A stretch of 22,251 bases of DNA from JANMOK01 sp031415055 (GTDB taxonomy: Bacteria > Pseudomonadota > Alphaproteobacteria > Rhodobacterales > Rhodobacteraceae), in contig JANOQZ010000025.1 in assembly GCA_031415055.1 (NCBI GenBank), forward strand, positions 1 to 22,251, given 5' to 3'. The notes beneath the pieces are model-generated. The model saw only the letters and a program-made list of their open reading frames with translations. It was not told the origin of the DNA and did no database searches. This document shows positions 1 to 6,801 of this stretch, piece by piece. The position numbers were made by a program, and so were the translations under genes. Each line of letters begins with the position of its first letter. Within the stretch, counting starts at the first letter, position 1.

Positions 1-1
1 A

Positions 2-496
2 CGGGTCGAGCGTGGCATTATCAACGTCGGTGACGAAGTTGAGATCATCGGGCTGAAAGACACGCAAAAGTCGATCTGCACCGGGGTGGAGATGTTCAGG
101 AAACTGCTGGATCGCGGCCAAGCGGGCGACAATATCGGCGCACTGCTGCGCGGCATTGATCGTGAAGCGGTCGAGCGTGGTCAGGTTCTGTGCAAACCGG
201 GTTCGGTGAAACCGCATACCAAGTTTGAAGCACAGGCCTACATTCTGACCAAGGAAGAGGGTGGCCGTCATACGCCGTTCTTTGCCAACTACCGCCCGCA
301 ATTCTATTTCCGCACCACGGACGTGACCGGCACGGTTGAACTGCCGAGCGGCACCGAAATGGTGATGCCGGGCGACAATTTGAAGTTCAACGTCGAACTG
401 ATCGCCCCCATCGCCATGGAAGAAAACCTGCGCTTCGCCATCCGCGAAGGCGGACGCACTGTTGGCGCGGGCGTTGTGGCGAAGATTATTGCTTGA
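2..496 (+). CDS. tuf: Elongation factor EF-Tu, 3' portion (first tuf copy)
   Basis: This is the C-terminal 164 residues of EF-Tu, the GTPase that brings aminoacyl-tRNA to the ribosome; the 5' part lies outside the window. The reading frame is open from base 2. It matches the beta-barrel domains 2 and 3, with the family strings GVEMFRKLLD, RGQVLCKPG, GGRHTPFF, YRPQFYFRTTDVTGT and EGGRTVGAGVVAKI near the end. EF-Tu is normally about 391-394 residues, so slightly over half is missing. A second tuf begins at 21940, so this cluster is bracketed by two tuf genes in the same orientation, as is common in Alphaproteobacteria. The identification is effectively certain. The two copies cannot be compared because the visible parts do not overlap. 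Confidence 0.98.
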   Translation, partial: RVERGIINVGDEVEIIGLKDTQKSICTGVEMFRKLLDRGQAGDNIGALLRGIDREAVERGQVLCKPGSVKPHTKFEAQAYILTKEEGGRHTPFFANYRPQFYFRTTDVTGTVELPSGTEMVMPGDNLKFNVELIAPIAMEENLRFAIREGGRTVGAGVVAKIIA

Positions 497-510
497 AGAT
501 GAAATGCGGT

Positions 511-528
511 GACCGGGGTAACCCGGTC
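511..528 (+). terminator. Hairpin after tuf, possible terminator or processing site
   Basis: A perfect 7-bp stem (GACCGGG/CCCGGTC) with a GTAA tetraloop starts 14 bases after the tuf stop codon. No run of T follows, so it is not a classical intrinsic terminator. It could stabilise the tuf mRNA 3' end or act with Rho. The rest of the tuf-ompA gap shows no recognisable gene. Confidence 0.4.
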
Positions 529-735
529 GCAACCTTACGTAAGCTGCGGCCCGATCCGTTCACGAAAATTCACGTCGTGCGGAGCCACACTTGAAAGCCG
601 GGCCGTCACACTAACATTGCAAGATCACGGCGAAGCCTTGTCCCGATGTCTCTGCCTTGACGTTTATGGAAACCAATCCGGGTTTCGGGCGTTAGGGTTC
701 AGGTAATGCCGATGTCTTTTTGGAAAGGTTACATC

Positions 736-2634
736 ATGACCCCACGTTTAATGCGTTCAACAACCGCCTCCATCGCCCTGATTGCCGCCTGTTGGCCGGG
801 TTATTTGTTCGGGCAGCCCGTCGAGCTTTTGGATTTCACCACCCTTAGCGAAGCCTGTCAGGCGACGATAATTGCCGATGGCACGATCGATCCTTTGACA
901 TTGACCACGGCGATGGTCGAAATCGCGGAAGACGGCACCTGTGTCGTGCTCGATCCGGCAGCGATGGAAACAGAAATTGTGCCGCGATTGGCACCTGAGA
1001 CTGATCCCGCTTTGGAGGCCGAAGTGGTACCTGAGGCTGAAGCGGTGGAAGCGGTGGAACCCGAGTCCGTGGTCGAGCCGGAAGCGGTTGTGGAACCAGA
1101 TGCGGTCGTCGAGCCGGAGGCGGCTGTTGAGCCGGAAGTGGTTGTGGAGCCTGAGCTGGCTGTAGAGCCGGAGCCGGTTGTCGAACCGGTGGCCGAGCCG
1201 GAACCGATTGTCGAAGAGGTCGTGCCGGAAGAGGCGGTAGTTGAGGACGTCGCGCCGGTGGAAGCCGAGCCGGTTGCCGAAGAAACGATGACCGAAGAGA
1301 CGGTGATCGACGCGCCAGTTCTTGACGAAGCTGTTGCCGACGAGCCAGCTATGGAAGCTGGAGAACCGGTGATCGACGAGTCTGGCACTGAGGCGGCCAA
1401 TGCTGAGGAATTCTCGTTCCTGACGTTGAGTGAAGAATGCCAGGCAACGATAATTGCCGATGGAAGGCTTGATATTGCCACTCTTGTTCCCGAACAACTT
1501 GTCATTGCGGACGACGGCAGTTGCGAAATTGTTGTGGCTGCGACAGACGAACCCGTCGTTGAACCTGAGATCGTTGTTGAAGCCGCCCCACCAGCGGCGG
1601 CAGCGGAAGTCAGGGATGACCCGGCGGAAGAAAGCGCAGATGCGGTGGATGTAGTCACTGAAACGGTGACCGATGAAACGACCCGTTCCAGCGACGAAGA
1701 AGTGGCTGCTGCAGCAGCAGATTTGCAGCGGGTCAATAATAATAACGACGCCCGCGATTTGGCCAAAATATTGGGTGCGGTCGGTGTGGGAATCGTTATC
1801 GGCACCTTGCTTGACAACAACGATACCGTGGTTGGTGATACCGGTGACCGGGTGATCGTCGAACGCGATGGTCGTTACATCGTGCGCAATGACGAAAACG
1901 AATTGCTGCGACGACCAGGTTCGGACATTCGCACCGAAGAATTCACCGATGGCAGCACGCGCACTATCGTGACACGCGAAGACGGAATTCGGATTGTCAC
2001 GATCCGCGATTCCCAAGGCTACGTCGTGCGCCGCACTCGGTTCTTGGCCGACGGCACCGAATTCGTTCTGTTCGATGATTCAGCATATCAAAGCGAGGTT
2101 ATCACTTCGCGCGATTTACCTAGGGTCACCGATGAACCTGTGTTCGAAGACTATAGCACGATTGACGAAGATGAATTGTTGCGCGCTTTGCAAGCCGCTG
2201 AATTGCGCGATCAAAACCGCACATATTCGCTGCGTCAAATCCGCGAGAACGAGGTGCTGCGGGCGGCGTTGCCGCGTGTGGACCTTGATGTAATCACCTT
2301 TGCCACCGGATCGGCGGCGATCTCGCAAAGTCAGGCGCAGTCGTTGGCTGGGCTTGGCCGGGTAATGGCACGAATGATTGATGACAACCCGGCAGAAGTA
2401 TTCCTGATCGAAGGGCATACCGATGCGGTTGGGTCGGAAATCTCCAATCTGGCTTTGTCCGATCGCCGGGCGGAATCGGTGGCTTTGGCTTTGAGTGAGT
2501 ATTTTGGCGTGCCGCCGGAAAACATGATCGTGCAGGGCTATGGCGAGGAATTCCTCAAAGTTCAGACTCTGGGCGCTGAGCGGGCCAACCGAAGGACGGC
2601 TGTTCGACGGATTACCAATCTTTTGGGGACGTAA
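736..2634 (+). CDS. OmpA-family outer membrane/peptidoglycan-associated protein with EPV-rich repeat spacer
   Basis: A secreted 632-residue protein predicted to tether the envelope to peptidoglycan. The ATG start is chosen because GGAAAGG lies 7 bases upstream and a signal peptide follows directly (basic start, then a hydrophobic core ending near residue 25). Residues 33-72 and about 229-267 are two copies of one module (LSEACQATIIADG and LSEECQATIIADG), each with two Cys 28 residues apart (C41/C69 and C235/C263). Between them is a Glu/Pro/Val-rich spacer. Residues 341-360 form a Gly-rich hydrophobic stretch. Residues about 400-460 are rich in DGxxRT-type beta strands. The C-terminal OmpA domain (about 518-632) has EGHTD (559-563) and LSDRRA with the expected Arg578, which bind diaminopimelate in this family. 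A TTGACG at 657 is the only promoter-like element seen upstream. The exact role is unknown. Confidence 0.9.
   Translation: MTPRLMRSTTASIALIAACWPGYLFGQPVELLDFTTLSEACQATIIADGTIDPLTLTTAMVEIAEDGTCVVLDPAAMETEIVPRLAPETDPALEAEVVPEAEAVEAVEPESVVEPEAVVEPDAVVEPEAAVEPEVVVEPELAVEPEPVVEPVAEPEPIVEEVVPEEAVVEDVAPVEAEPVAEETMTEETVIDAPVLDEAVADEPAMEAGEPVIDESGTEAANAEEFSFLTLSEECQATIIADGRLDIATLVPEQLVIADDGSCEIVVAATDEPVVEPEIVVEAAPPAAAAEVRDDPAEESADAVDVVTETVTDETTRSSDEEVAAAAADLQRVNNNNDARDLAKILGAVGVGIVIGTLLDNNDTVVGDTGDRVIVERDGRYIVRNDENELLRRPGSDIRTEEFTDGSTRTIVTREDGIRIVTIRDSQGYVVRRTRFLADGTEFVLFDDSAYQSEVITSRDLPRVTDEPVFEDYSTIDEDELLRALQAAELRDQNRTYSLRQIRENEVLRAALPRVDLDVITFATGSAAISQSQAQSLAGLGRVMARMIDDNPAEVFLIEGHTDAVGSEISNLALSDRRAESVALALSEYFGVPPENMIVQGYGEEFLKVQTLGAERANRRTAVRRITNLLGT
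1069..1176 (+). repeat. Six in-frame 18-bp degenerate tandem repeats in the OmpA-family gene
   Basis: Six consecutive 18-bp units encode VVEPEA, VVEPDA, VVEPEA, AVEPEV, VVEPEL and AVEPEP, followed by a partial seventh (VVEPVA). The units differ mainly at synonymous positions. The acidic Pro-rich product is expected to be extended and to act as a periplasmic spacer. Copy number could vary between strains. Confidence 0.85.
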
Positions 2635-2650
2635 CCCCCTTGCTTTATTG

Positions 2651-2675
2651 GGGTTTTCACATTAGGTGAAAACCC
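2651..2675 (+). promoter_or_regulatory. Perfect 10-bp inverted repeat between ompA-like gene and tRNA-Trp
   Basis: GGGTTTTCAC and GTGAAAACCC flank a 5-base ATTAG loop, 16 bases after the upstream stop codon and 8 bases before the mature tRNA. There is no T run on the + strand after the stem. It may end the ompA-like mRNA, or mark a processing boundary for the tRNA precursor. Confidence 0.5.
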
Positions 2676-2683
2676 GCCTCTGC

Positions 2684-2759
2684 AGGGGTATAGCTCAGTT
2701 GGTAGAGCGACGGTCTCCAAAACCGTAGGTCGCGGGTTCAAGCCCTGCTGCCCCTGCCA
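2684..2759 (+). tRNA. trnW: tRNA-Trp (anticodon CCA)
   Basis: This is a 76-base tRNA cloverleaf. The acceptor stem AGGGGTA pairs with TGCCCCT (one G-T pair), the D arm is GCTC-AGTTGGTA-GAGC, the anticodon arm is ACGGT-CTCCAAA-ACCGT with anticodon CCA, and the T arm is GCGGG-TTCAAGC-CCTGC. Discriminator base G is followed by an encoded CCA end. tRNA-Trp just upstream of secE-nusG is a standard arrangement in Alphaproteobacteria, which supports the call. Confidence 0.98.
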
Positions 2760-3037
2760 GTGGTTTTCCAACGGCTTAGTGTGGCCGCTGACGGATGCGT
2801 CAAGTGGTTAACCTTTGACCAGAATCTCCGAAAATAAGTGTGCAACGGGCGTGCACAATGCGCGCACCGGGCGGGCAGATGATCTTGGTCAATTTCTGGG
2901 GATTTCGGCGGTTATGTGAGGAAATTCAGATGGTTAGACTGGAATTGGCGCCTCTAGTTATGTAGCGAGTTTCAAGAGGCGTCAGGGGATTTTGTGTTCA
3001 GCGGAGTCAATGGTGTCTGTATCATCCCGACAACGGT

Positions 3038-3102
3038 GCCCTGAACGGAAGTAGAAAACGCTCAAGAGAGCGTTTTCCCGTTCACCCACGACGGCGCAGG
3101 GC
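3038..3102 (+). ncRNA. Candidate structured RNA of three stacked helices
   Basis: Three nested helices can be read directly. An outer GCCCT/AGGGC (3038-3042 with 3098-3102) encloses GAACGG/CCGTTC (3043-3048 with 3078-3083). This continues, after a one-sided AAGTA bulge, into a perfect 10-bp GAAAACGCTC/GAGCGTTTTC stem with an AAGA loop. A 14-base single-stranded segment (3084-3097) lies inside the outer helix. It does not match a structure I recognise. The inner stem alone could act as a bidirectional terminator, which is the main alternative. Strand and function are inferred. Confidence 0.35.
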
Positions 3103-3131
3103 AAGGTAGCTGCATTCACAACGGAAGGGCG

Positions 3132-3179
3132 GCACCTGCCTGGCCTGGTGCAACGCACCTGCCGAGGGCAGGCAGGTGC
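3132..3179. repeat. GC-rich nested inverted repeat
   Basis: A perfect 10-bp stem GCACCTGCCT/AGGCAGGTGC (3132-3141 with 3170-3179) encloses a second hairpin, GGTGC-AAC-GCACC (3147-3159), with a flanking GGC/GCC pairing. The word GCACCTGCC occurs twice directly and once inverted, so alternative pairings are possible. No T run follows. Confidence 0.6.
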
Positions 3180-3297
3180 GGCCCGAGACGCGGGGCGTCC
3201 CGTGCGGTTTGTTTGGCTAATGTCGTGGCCAGCAGGGTCACGCGCCCCCCGCTGGAGATAGAAATGGTGGACCATCATCCTAGATCATTGCCAAGTG

Positions 3298-3335
3298 CCC
3301 CCACCCCAACCCTCCCCCCGCAAGCGGGTGAGGCG
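3298..3335. repeat. REP-like intergenic palindrome
   Basis: A pyrimidine-rich run of the type CCCCACCCCAACCCTCC leads into CCCGC-AA-GCGGG, followed by TGAGG. The CCTC at 3311-3314 can pair with GAGG at 3330-3333 to extend the stem. This matches the general pattern of short extragenic palindromes often mis-translated as an ORF containing PTLPPQAGE. Only one copy is visible here. Confidence 0.5.
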
Positions 3336-3399
3336 GCAGGTTGCGCCAGAACGTCGGGCGTTGTCGACAAACATGCGCCGCGTAATTCGCCACGCACCC

Positions 3400-3428
3400 T
3401 TGCACCTTTGCCACTTGATACGTATGTG
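3400..3428 (+). promoter_or_regulatory. Possible secE promoter
   Basis: TTGCAC and TATGTG are separated by 17 bases, about 33 bases upstream of the secE start. The -10 box matches the consensus only in its first half, so this is a weak call made mainly on position. Confidence 0.25.
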
Positions 3429-3460
3429 AGGGCGGCAGTCGGTAGGGAACGGGAAAGACA

Positions 3461-3658
3461 ATGGCACTAACCAATCCGTTTCAATTCGCCCAGCAAGTAC
3501 GCTCGGAAGTGGCGAAGGTTGTTTGGCCGTCGCGCAAAGAGGTTATTCTGACCACCTCGATGGTGGCGATCATGGCGACGCTGGCGGCGATATTCTTTTT
3601 CCTGATCGACCAGATTGTCAGGTTCGGACTAGAGACAATTCTGGGCGTCGCCTCTTGA
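3461..3658 (+). CDS. secE: Preprotein translocase subunit SecE
   Basis: A 65-residue inner-membrane protein that clamps SecY in the SecYEG translocon. Residues 1-28 form the conserved amphipathic helix with the family signature VRSEVAKVVWPSRKEV. A single hydrophobic segment of about 20 residues follows (roughly 30-50). This is the short, one-helix form usual outside Enterobacteria, where E. coli SecE has three helices and about 127 residues. A GGGAAAG element precedes the ATG. Its position next to nusG confirms the call. Confidence 0.97.
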   Translation: MALTNPFQFAQQVRSEVAKVVWPSRKEVILTTSMVAIMATLAAIFFFLIDQIVRFGLETILGVAS

Positions 3659-3816
3659 TTTGACGGGTTCTCCCCGCTAAGAGCGGCCAACCTTACAGAA
3701 CAGGGGCGTGCTTCGATTCGGATGCGCGCTCTGTCTGTTTGAAAAGACTGGGCGTAAACGCCTGATATTAAAAGAAAATATGCGACCCGGTCGCCAACAG
3801 CAAGGTAACAGGCACA

Positions 3817-4350
3817 ATGGCCAAGCGCTGGTATTCGGTCCATGTCCTCTCGAATTTCGAGAAGAAGGTGGCCGAATCGATAAAAGAATCTGCGGCGCAG
3901 GCTGGTCTGTCCGACGAGATCGAACAGGTATTGGTGCCAACCGAAGAAGTGCTGGAGATCCGCAAGGGCAAGAAAGTGCAAACCGAGCGGCGATTCATGC
4001 CGGGTTACGTGCTGGTGCGGATGGAAATGACCGATCGGGCCTATCATCTGATCAACGGCACCAACCGGGTGACCGGGTTTCTGGGGCCGCAAGGCAAACC
4101 GTCGCCACTGCGCGATGCCGAAGTTGCAAGACTGATTGATCAGGTTGAAGAGGGTTTGGAGAAACCGAGGACGCTGATCACGTTTGATATTGGCGAGAAC
4201 GTCACGGTCACCGATGGGCCGTTTGAAGGCTTCTCGGGCCAAGTTGAAGAAGTCGATGAAGAGCATTCACGGCTGAAAGTTAGCGTGTCGATTTTTGGCC
4301 GGGCGACCCCGGTCGAGTTGGAATTCACTCAGGTCAGCAAGCTGGCCTGA
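3817..4350 (+). CDS. nusG: Transcription termination/antitermination factor NusG
   Basis: A 177-residue RNA polymerase-associated elongation factor that also contacts Rho and ribosomal protein S10. The N-terminal NGN domain begins with KRWYSVHVLSNFEKKV and includes RRFMPGYVLVRMEM and the NRVTGFLG segment. The C-terminal KOW domain (about 125-177) contains GENVTVTDGPFEGFSGQV and ends in SIFGRATPVEL. Its length is normal for the family. AAGG lies 10 bases before the ATG. It follows secE after a 158-base gap containing a small GGGCG/CGCCT stem and an A-rich tract. A GC palindrome at 4411-4427 separates it from rplK. Confidence 0.98.
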   Translation: MAKRWYSVHVLSNFEKKVAESIKESAAQAGLSDEIEQVLVPTEEVLEIRKGKKVQTERRFMPGYVLVRMEMTDRAYHLINGTNRVTGFLGPQGKPSPLRDAEVARLIDQVEEGLEKPRTLITFDIGENVTVTDGPFEGFSGQVEEVDEEHSRLKVSVSIFGRATPVELEFTQVSKLA

Positions 4351-4451
4351 GCGTCTTGTGGGAGGCTGCGGCGTCGCGTCGCCAAAGCCAGACCACGCCA
4401 TCAAAGTCTTGAAGGGCGCGCCCTTTCGGACAGGAAACAAAGGAGGCCGAT

Positions 4452-4880
4452 ATGGCCAAGAAGATTGCAGGGCAGTTGAAGCTGCAAGTGCCTGCTGGGG
4501 CGGCAAAGCCATCCCCACCCGTCGGCCCGGCATTGGGTCAACGCGGGCTGAACATCATGGAATTCTGCAAGGCGTTCAACGCCAAAACGCAGGATATGGA
4601 GCCGGGCGCGCCTTGCCCGACGATTATCACCTATTACGTCGATAAATCGTTTTCGATGGAAATCAAAACGCCGCCGGCGTCGTATTTCCTGAAGAAAGCC
4701 GCCAAGCTGGCGTCGGCGTCCAAACGTCCGGGCCGTGATTTTGCCGGGTCGGTGACGGTGGCGCAGGTGCGCGAAATCGCGCTGGCCAAGATGAAAGACC
4801 TGAACGCCAATGACGTGGATGCGGCGATGCTGACGATTGTCGGCTCGGCACGTTCCATGGGCATCGAAGTGAAGGGTTGA
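4452..4880 (+). CDS. rplK: 50S ribosomal protein L11
   Basis: A 142-residue component of the GTPase-associated centre of the 50S subunit, binding 23S rRNA near L10/L12 and needed for factor function and the stringent response. The N-terminal domain has the PPVGPALGQRG signature (residues 22-32), the flexible proline-rich element contacted by elongation factors and thiopeptides. The C-terminal rRNA-binding domain includes the KTPPASYFLKKA and AKMKDLNANDVDAA segments. A near-perfect ribosome binding site (AGGAGG) sits 5 bases upstream of ATG, indicating strong translation. The rplA start follows 5 bases after the stop. Confidence 0.99.
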   Translation: MAKKIAGQLKLQVPAGAAKPSPPVGPALGQRGLNIMEFCKAFNAKTQDMEPGAPCPTIITYYVDKSFSMEIKTPPASYFLKKAAKLASASKRPGRDFAGSVTVAQVREIALAKMKDLNANDVDAAMLTIVGSARSMGIEVKG

Positions 4881-4885
4881 GCATC

Positions 4886-5587
4886 ATGGCAAATATGGGA
4901 AAACGAACGGTCAAAGCGCGGGCGGATTTTGCGGGCAAGACCTTGCTAAGCGTTCAGGCGGCGGTGGCTTTGATCAAGTCGAACGCGACGGCGAAGTTTG
5001 ACGAGACGGTCGAAATTGCGATGAACCTGGGCGTCGATCCGCGCCATGCCGACCAGATGGTGCGCGGCGTTGTGACTTTGCCCAATGGCACCGGAAAGAC
5101 GGTGCGTGTGGCTGTGTTCGCCAAGGGACCGAAGGCCGATGAGGCCAAGGCTGCGGGTGCCGATATTGTTGGCGCGGAAGACCTGATGGAAATCATCCAA
5201 GGCGGCAAGATCGAGTTCGATCGCTGCATCGCAACACCCGATATGATGGGGATTGTCGGTCGTTTGGGCAAGATTTTGGGCCCACGCAACCTGATGCCTA
5301 ACCCGCGCGTTGGCACGGTGACGATGGATGTCAAAGCGGCGATTGAAGCGGCCAAAGGCGGCGAAGTGCAGTTCAAGGCCGAAAAGGCCGGTGTGGTACA
5401 TGCGGGTGTTGGCAAAGCCAGCTTCAGCGAGGCCAAGCTGGTTGAGAATGTGAAAGCATTCGTATCTGCGGTGAACAAAGCCAAACCGGCGGGTGCCAAG
5501 GGCACGTATTTGAAGAAAATCGCGCTGAGTTCCACCATGGGACCGGGCGTGACGGTTGAAATCGCCAACGCGGTTTCGGCTGATTAA
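4886..5587 (+). CDS. rplA: 50S ribosomal protein L1
   Basis: A 233-residue protein forming the mobile L1 stalk at the ribosomal E site and, in many bacteria, a translational repressor of rplK-rplA. I chose the ATG giving MANMGKR because family members start this way; a TTG three codons upstream is in frame but overlaps the rplK stop. Family signatures include NLGVDPRHADQMVRG, the LGPRNLMPNPRVGTV loop and the C-terminal KKIALSSTMGPGV. Spacing of a few bases from rplK and a GAAGGG inside the rplK end suggest translational coupling. Confidence 0.99.
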   Translation: MANMGKRTVKARADFAGKTLLSVQAAVALIKSNATAKFDETVEIAMNLGVDPRHADQMVRGVVTLPNGTGKTVRVAVFAKGPKADEAKAAGADIVGAEDLMEIIQGGKIEFDRCIATPDMMGIVGRLGKILGPRNLMPNPRVGTVTMDVKAAIEAAKGGEVQFKAEKAGVVHAGVGKASFSEAKLVENVKAFVSAVNKAKPAGAKGTYLKKIALSSTMGPGVTVEIANAVSAD

Positions 5588-5595
5588 GAAATGTA

Positions 5596-5813
5596 GTCGG
5601 GGGCAACCCCGACGCATGAGCCAGACTTTGGTCTGGAACTGTCCGAGACGGCGGGTGCCTTTAGGGGCTTAATCTCCTGCCTGAGACGGGATGCGGAAAA
5701 GGCCGATGAGGCAATTGCCTCGGGTGGTTTTGGACGGCCCGTAAGGACCGAGACGCCGGGGAATTTCCCCGGTGAAACTGAGCCGGAAGGGGCGACCCTT
5801 CCATAAACTGGAG
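5596..5813 (+). promoter_or_regulatory. L10-type mRNA leader of the rplJ-rplL operon
   Basis: The 233-base gap before rplJ is a series of hairpins: GTCGGGG-GCAA-CCCCGAC (5596-5613), CCAGAC-TTTG-GTCTGG (5621-5636), GAGGC-AATT-GCCTC (5708-5721), CCGGGGA-ATT-TCCCCGG (5756-5772) and GGAAGGG-GCGA-CCCTTCC (5785-5802). The segment around 5655-5695 (GGTGCC, then TTAATCTCCTGCCTGAGACGG split by one base) resembles the conserved core of the bacterial L10 leader, to which L10-(L12)4 binds to repress its own translation. Resemblance is by eye. The last hairpin ends just before the ribosome binding site and could gate it. Confidence 0.7.
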
Positions 5814-5820
5814 CAATACT

Positions 5821-6333
5821 GTGGATAGAGCCCAAAAAGAAGCAGTGGTCGGGGAACTCGGCCAAATCTTCGCGGACTCTGGTGTCGTCGTGGTAGCACA
5901 CTACGCCGGTCTTACGGTTGCGCAGATGACAGATTTCCGGACCCGCATGCGCGAAGCAGGCGGTTCGGTTCGTGTCGCCAAAAACAGGCTCGCCAAAATC
6001 GCCCTTGAAGGCACGCAAGTTGCTAGTATTGCGCCGCTACTCAAGGGTCAGACTGTGATTGCCTATTCAGTGGACCCGGTGGCGGCAGCGAAAGTTGCCG
6101 ACGCTTATGCCAAGGTGAACGACAAGCTCGTGATCCTTGGGGGTGCGATGGGCACATCCGCTCTGGACAAGGCCGGTGTGACAGCCGTCGCATCCATGCC
6201 AAGCCGCGAGGAGCTTATCGCTTCGGTCGTGGCGGCACTGGTTGCGCCTGCTGCAAATCTGGCTGCGGCGATTGGTGCGCCCGCTTCGAATATCGCGTCG
6301 ATCCTGTCGACCATCGAGGACAAAGCGGCTTGA
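5821..6333 (+). CDS. rplJ: 50S ribosomal protein L10
   Basis: A 170-residue protein that anchors L7/L12 dimers to the ribosomal stalk base. The start is GTG, giving MDRAQKEAVVGELGQIF, the usual alphaproteobacterial N-terminus; GGAG lies 7 bases upstream. Conserved features are VVVAHYAGLTVAQM, the rRNA-binding segment REAGGSVRVAKNRLAK, and a C-terminal Ala-rich helix that carries the L12 dimers. It follows the autoregulatory-type leader and is co-oriented with rplL 82 bases downstream, so co-transcription is expected. Confidence 0.99.
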   Translation: MDRAQKEAVVGELGQIFADSGVVVVAHYAGLTVAQMTDFRTRMREAGGSVRVAKNRLAKIALEGTQVASIAPLLKGQTVIAYSVDPVAAAKVADAYAKVNDKLVILGGAMGTSALDKAGVTAVASMPSREELIASVVAALVAPAANLAAAIGAPASNIASILSTIEDKAA

Positions 6334-6415
6334 AGTCTGAAACGCAATCATGGGCCGGTTGAGCGTAAATACGCGCGAAACTGGAAACACACTTAACGGA
6401 TAGAGAAACAAACAA

Positions 6416-6796
6416 ATGGCTGACATTAAAAAACTTGCCGAACAGATCGTCGCGCTGACGCTTCTGGAAGCTGCACAGTTGAAACAGGTCCTGAAAGACG
6501 ACTATGGCATCGAACCCGCCGCTGGTGGCGCGGTGATGATGGCTGGTCCGGCTGCTGGCCCTGCGGCTGCTGCGGAAGAAGAGAAAACCGAATTCGACGT
6601 CATCCTCGTCGAAGCCGGTGCTTCCAAGATCAACGTGATCAAAGAAGTCCGTGCGATCACCAGCCTTGGCCTGAAAGAAGCCAAAGACCTGGTCGAAGCC
6701 GGGGGCAAAGCGGTTAAAGAAGGCGTGAACAAAGCCGAAGCCGAGGCGCTGAAAAAGAAACTCGAAGATGCAGGCGCAAAAGTCGAGTTGAAATAA
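6416..6796 (+). CDS. rplL: 50S ribosomal protein L7/L12
   Basis: A 126-residue stalk protein that recruits translational GTPases. The N-terminal dimerisation and L10-binding helices (about 1-33) begin MADIKKLAEQIVALTLLEA. A Gly/Ala/Pro-rich flexible hinge runs from about 34 to 54. The C-terminal factor-binding domain has EFDVILVEAGASKINVIK and GLKEAKDLVE with the conserved Lys-rich helix. The Shine-Dalgarno match is weak (GATAGAGA), surprising for a gene made in four or more copies per ribosome, so efficient translation may come from an accessible, A-rich 5' region. Confidence 0.99.
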   Translation: MADIKKLAEQIVALTLLEAAQLKQVLKDDYGIEPAAGGAVMMAGPAAGPAAAAEEEKTEFDVILVEAGASKINVIKEVRAITSLGLKEAKDLVEAGGKAVKEGVNKAEAEALKKKLEDAGAKVELK

Positions 6797-6801
6797 GCGA
6801 T

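Larger units (their letters stand above)
2760..3460. other. Long intergenic region between tRNA-Trp and secE
   Basis: About 700 bases with no convincing protein gene; frames of 60-100 codons on both strands have unprotein-like composition. It is unusually rich in inverted repeats: TGTGCA/TGCACA at 2839-2857, CGCCTCT/AGAGGCG at 2949-2981, the three-helix structure at 3038-3102, a GC-rich double hairpin at 3132-3179, an imperfect stem around 3184-3202, and a REP-like element near 3298-3335. The secE promoter probably lies near its right end. The spacing is much longer than this gene pair needs. Confidence 0.7.

Noticed and set aside
509..706. 65-codon frame after tuf
   Set aside because: It overlaps the post-tuf hairpin, has no ribosome binding site and no recognisable protein features.
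757..2016. Long minus-strand open frames (up to 419 codons) opposite the OmpA-family gene
   Set aside because: They arise from the low-complexity Glu/Pro/Val repeat and have biased, unprotein-like composition; the + strand gene has a signal peptide, binding site and a recognisable domain.
2982..3470. Open frames on both strands in the tRNA-Trp to secE gap
   Set aside because: Composition is typical of translated GC-rich palindromes (for example PTLPPQAGE); no start context and no family resemblance.
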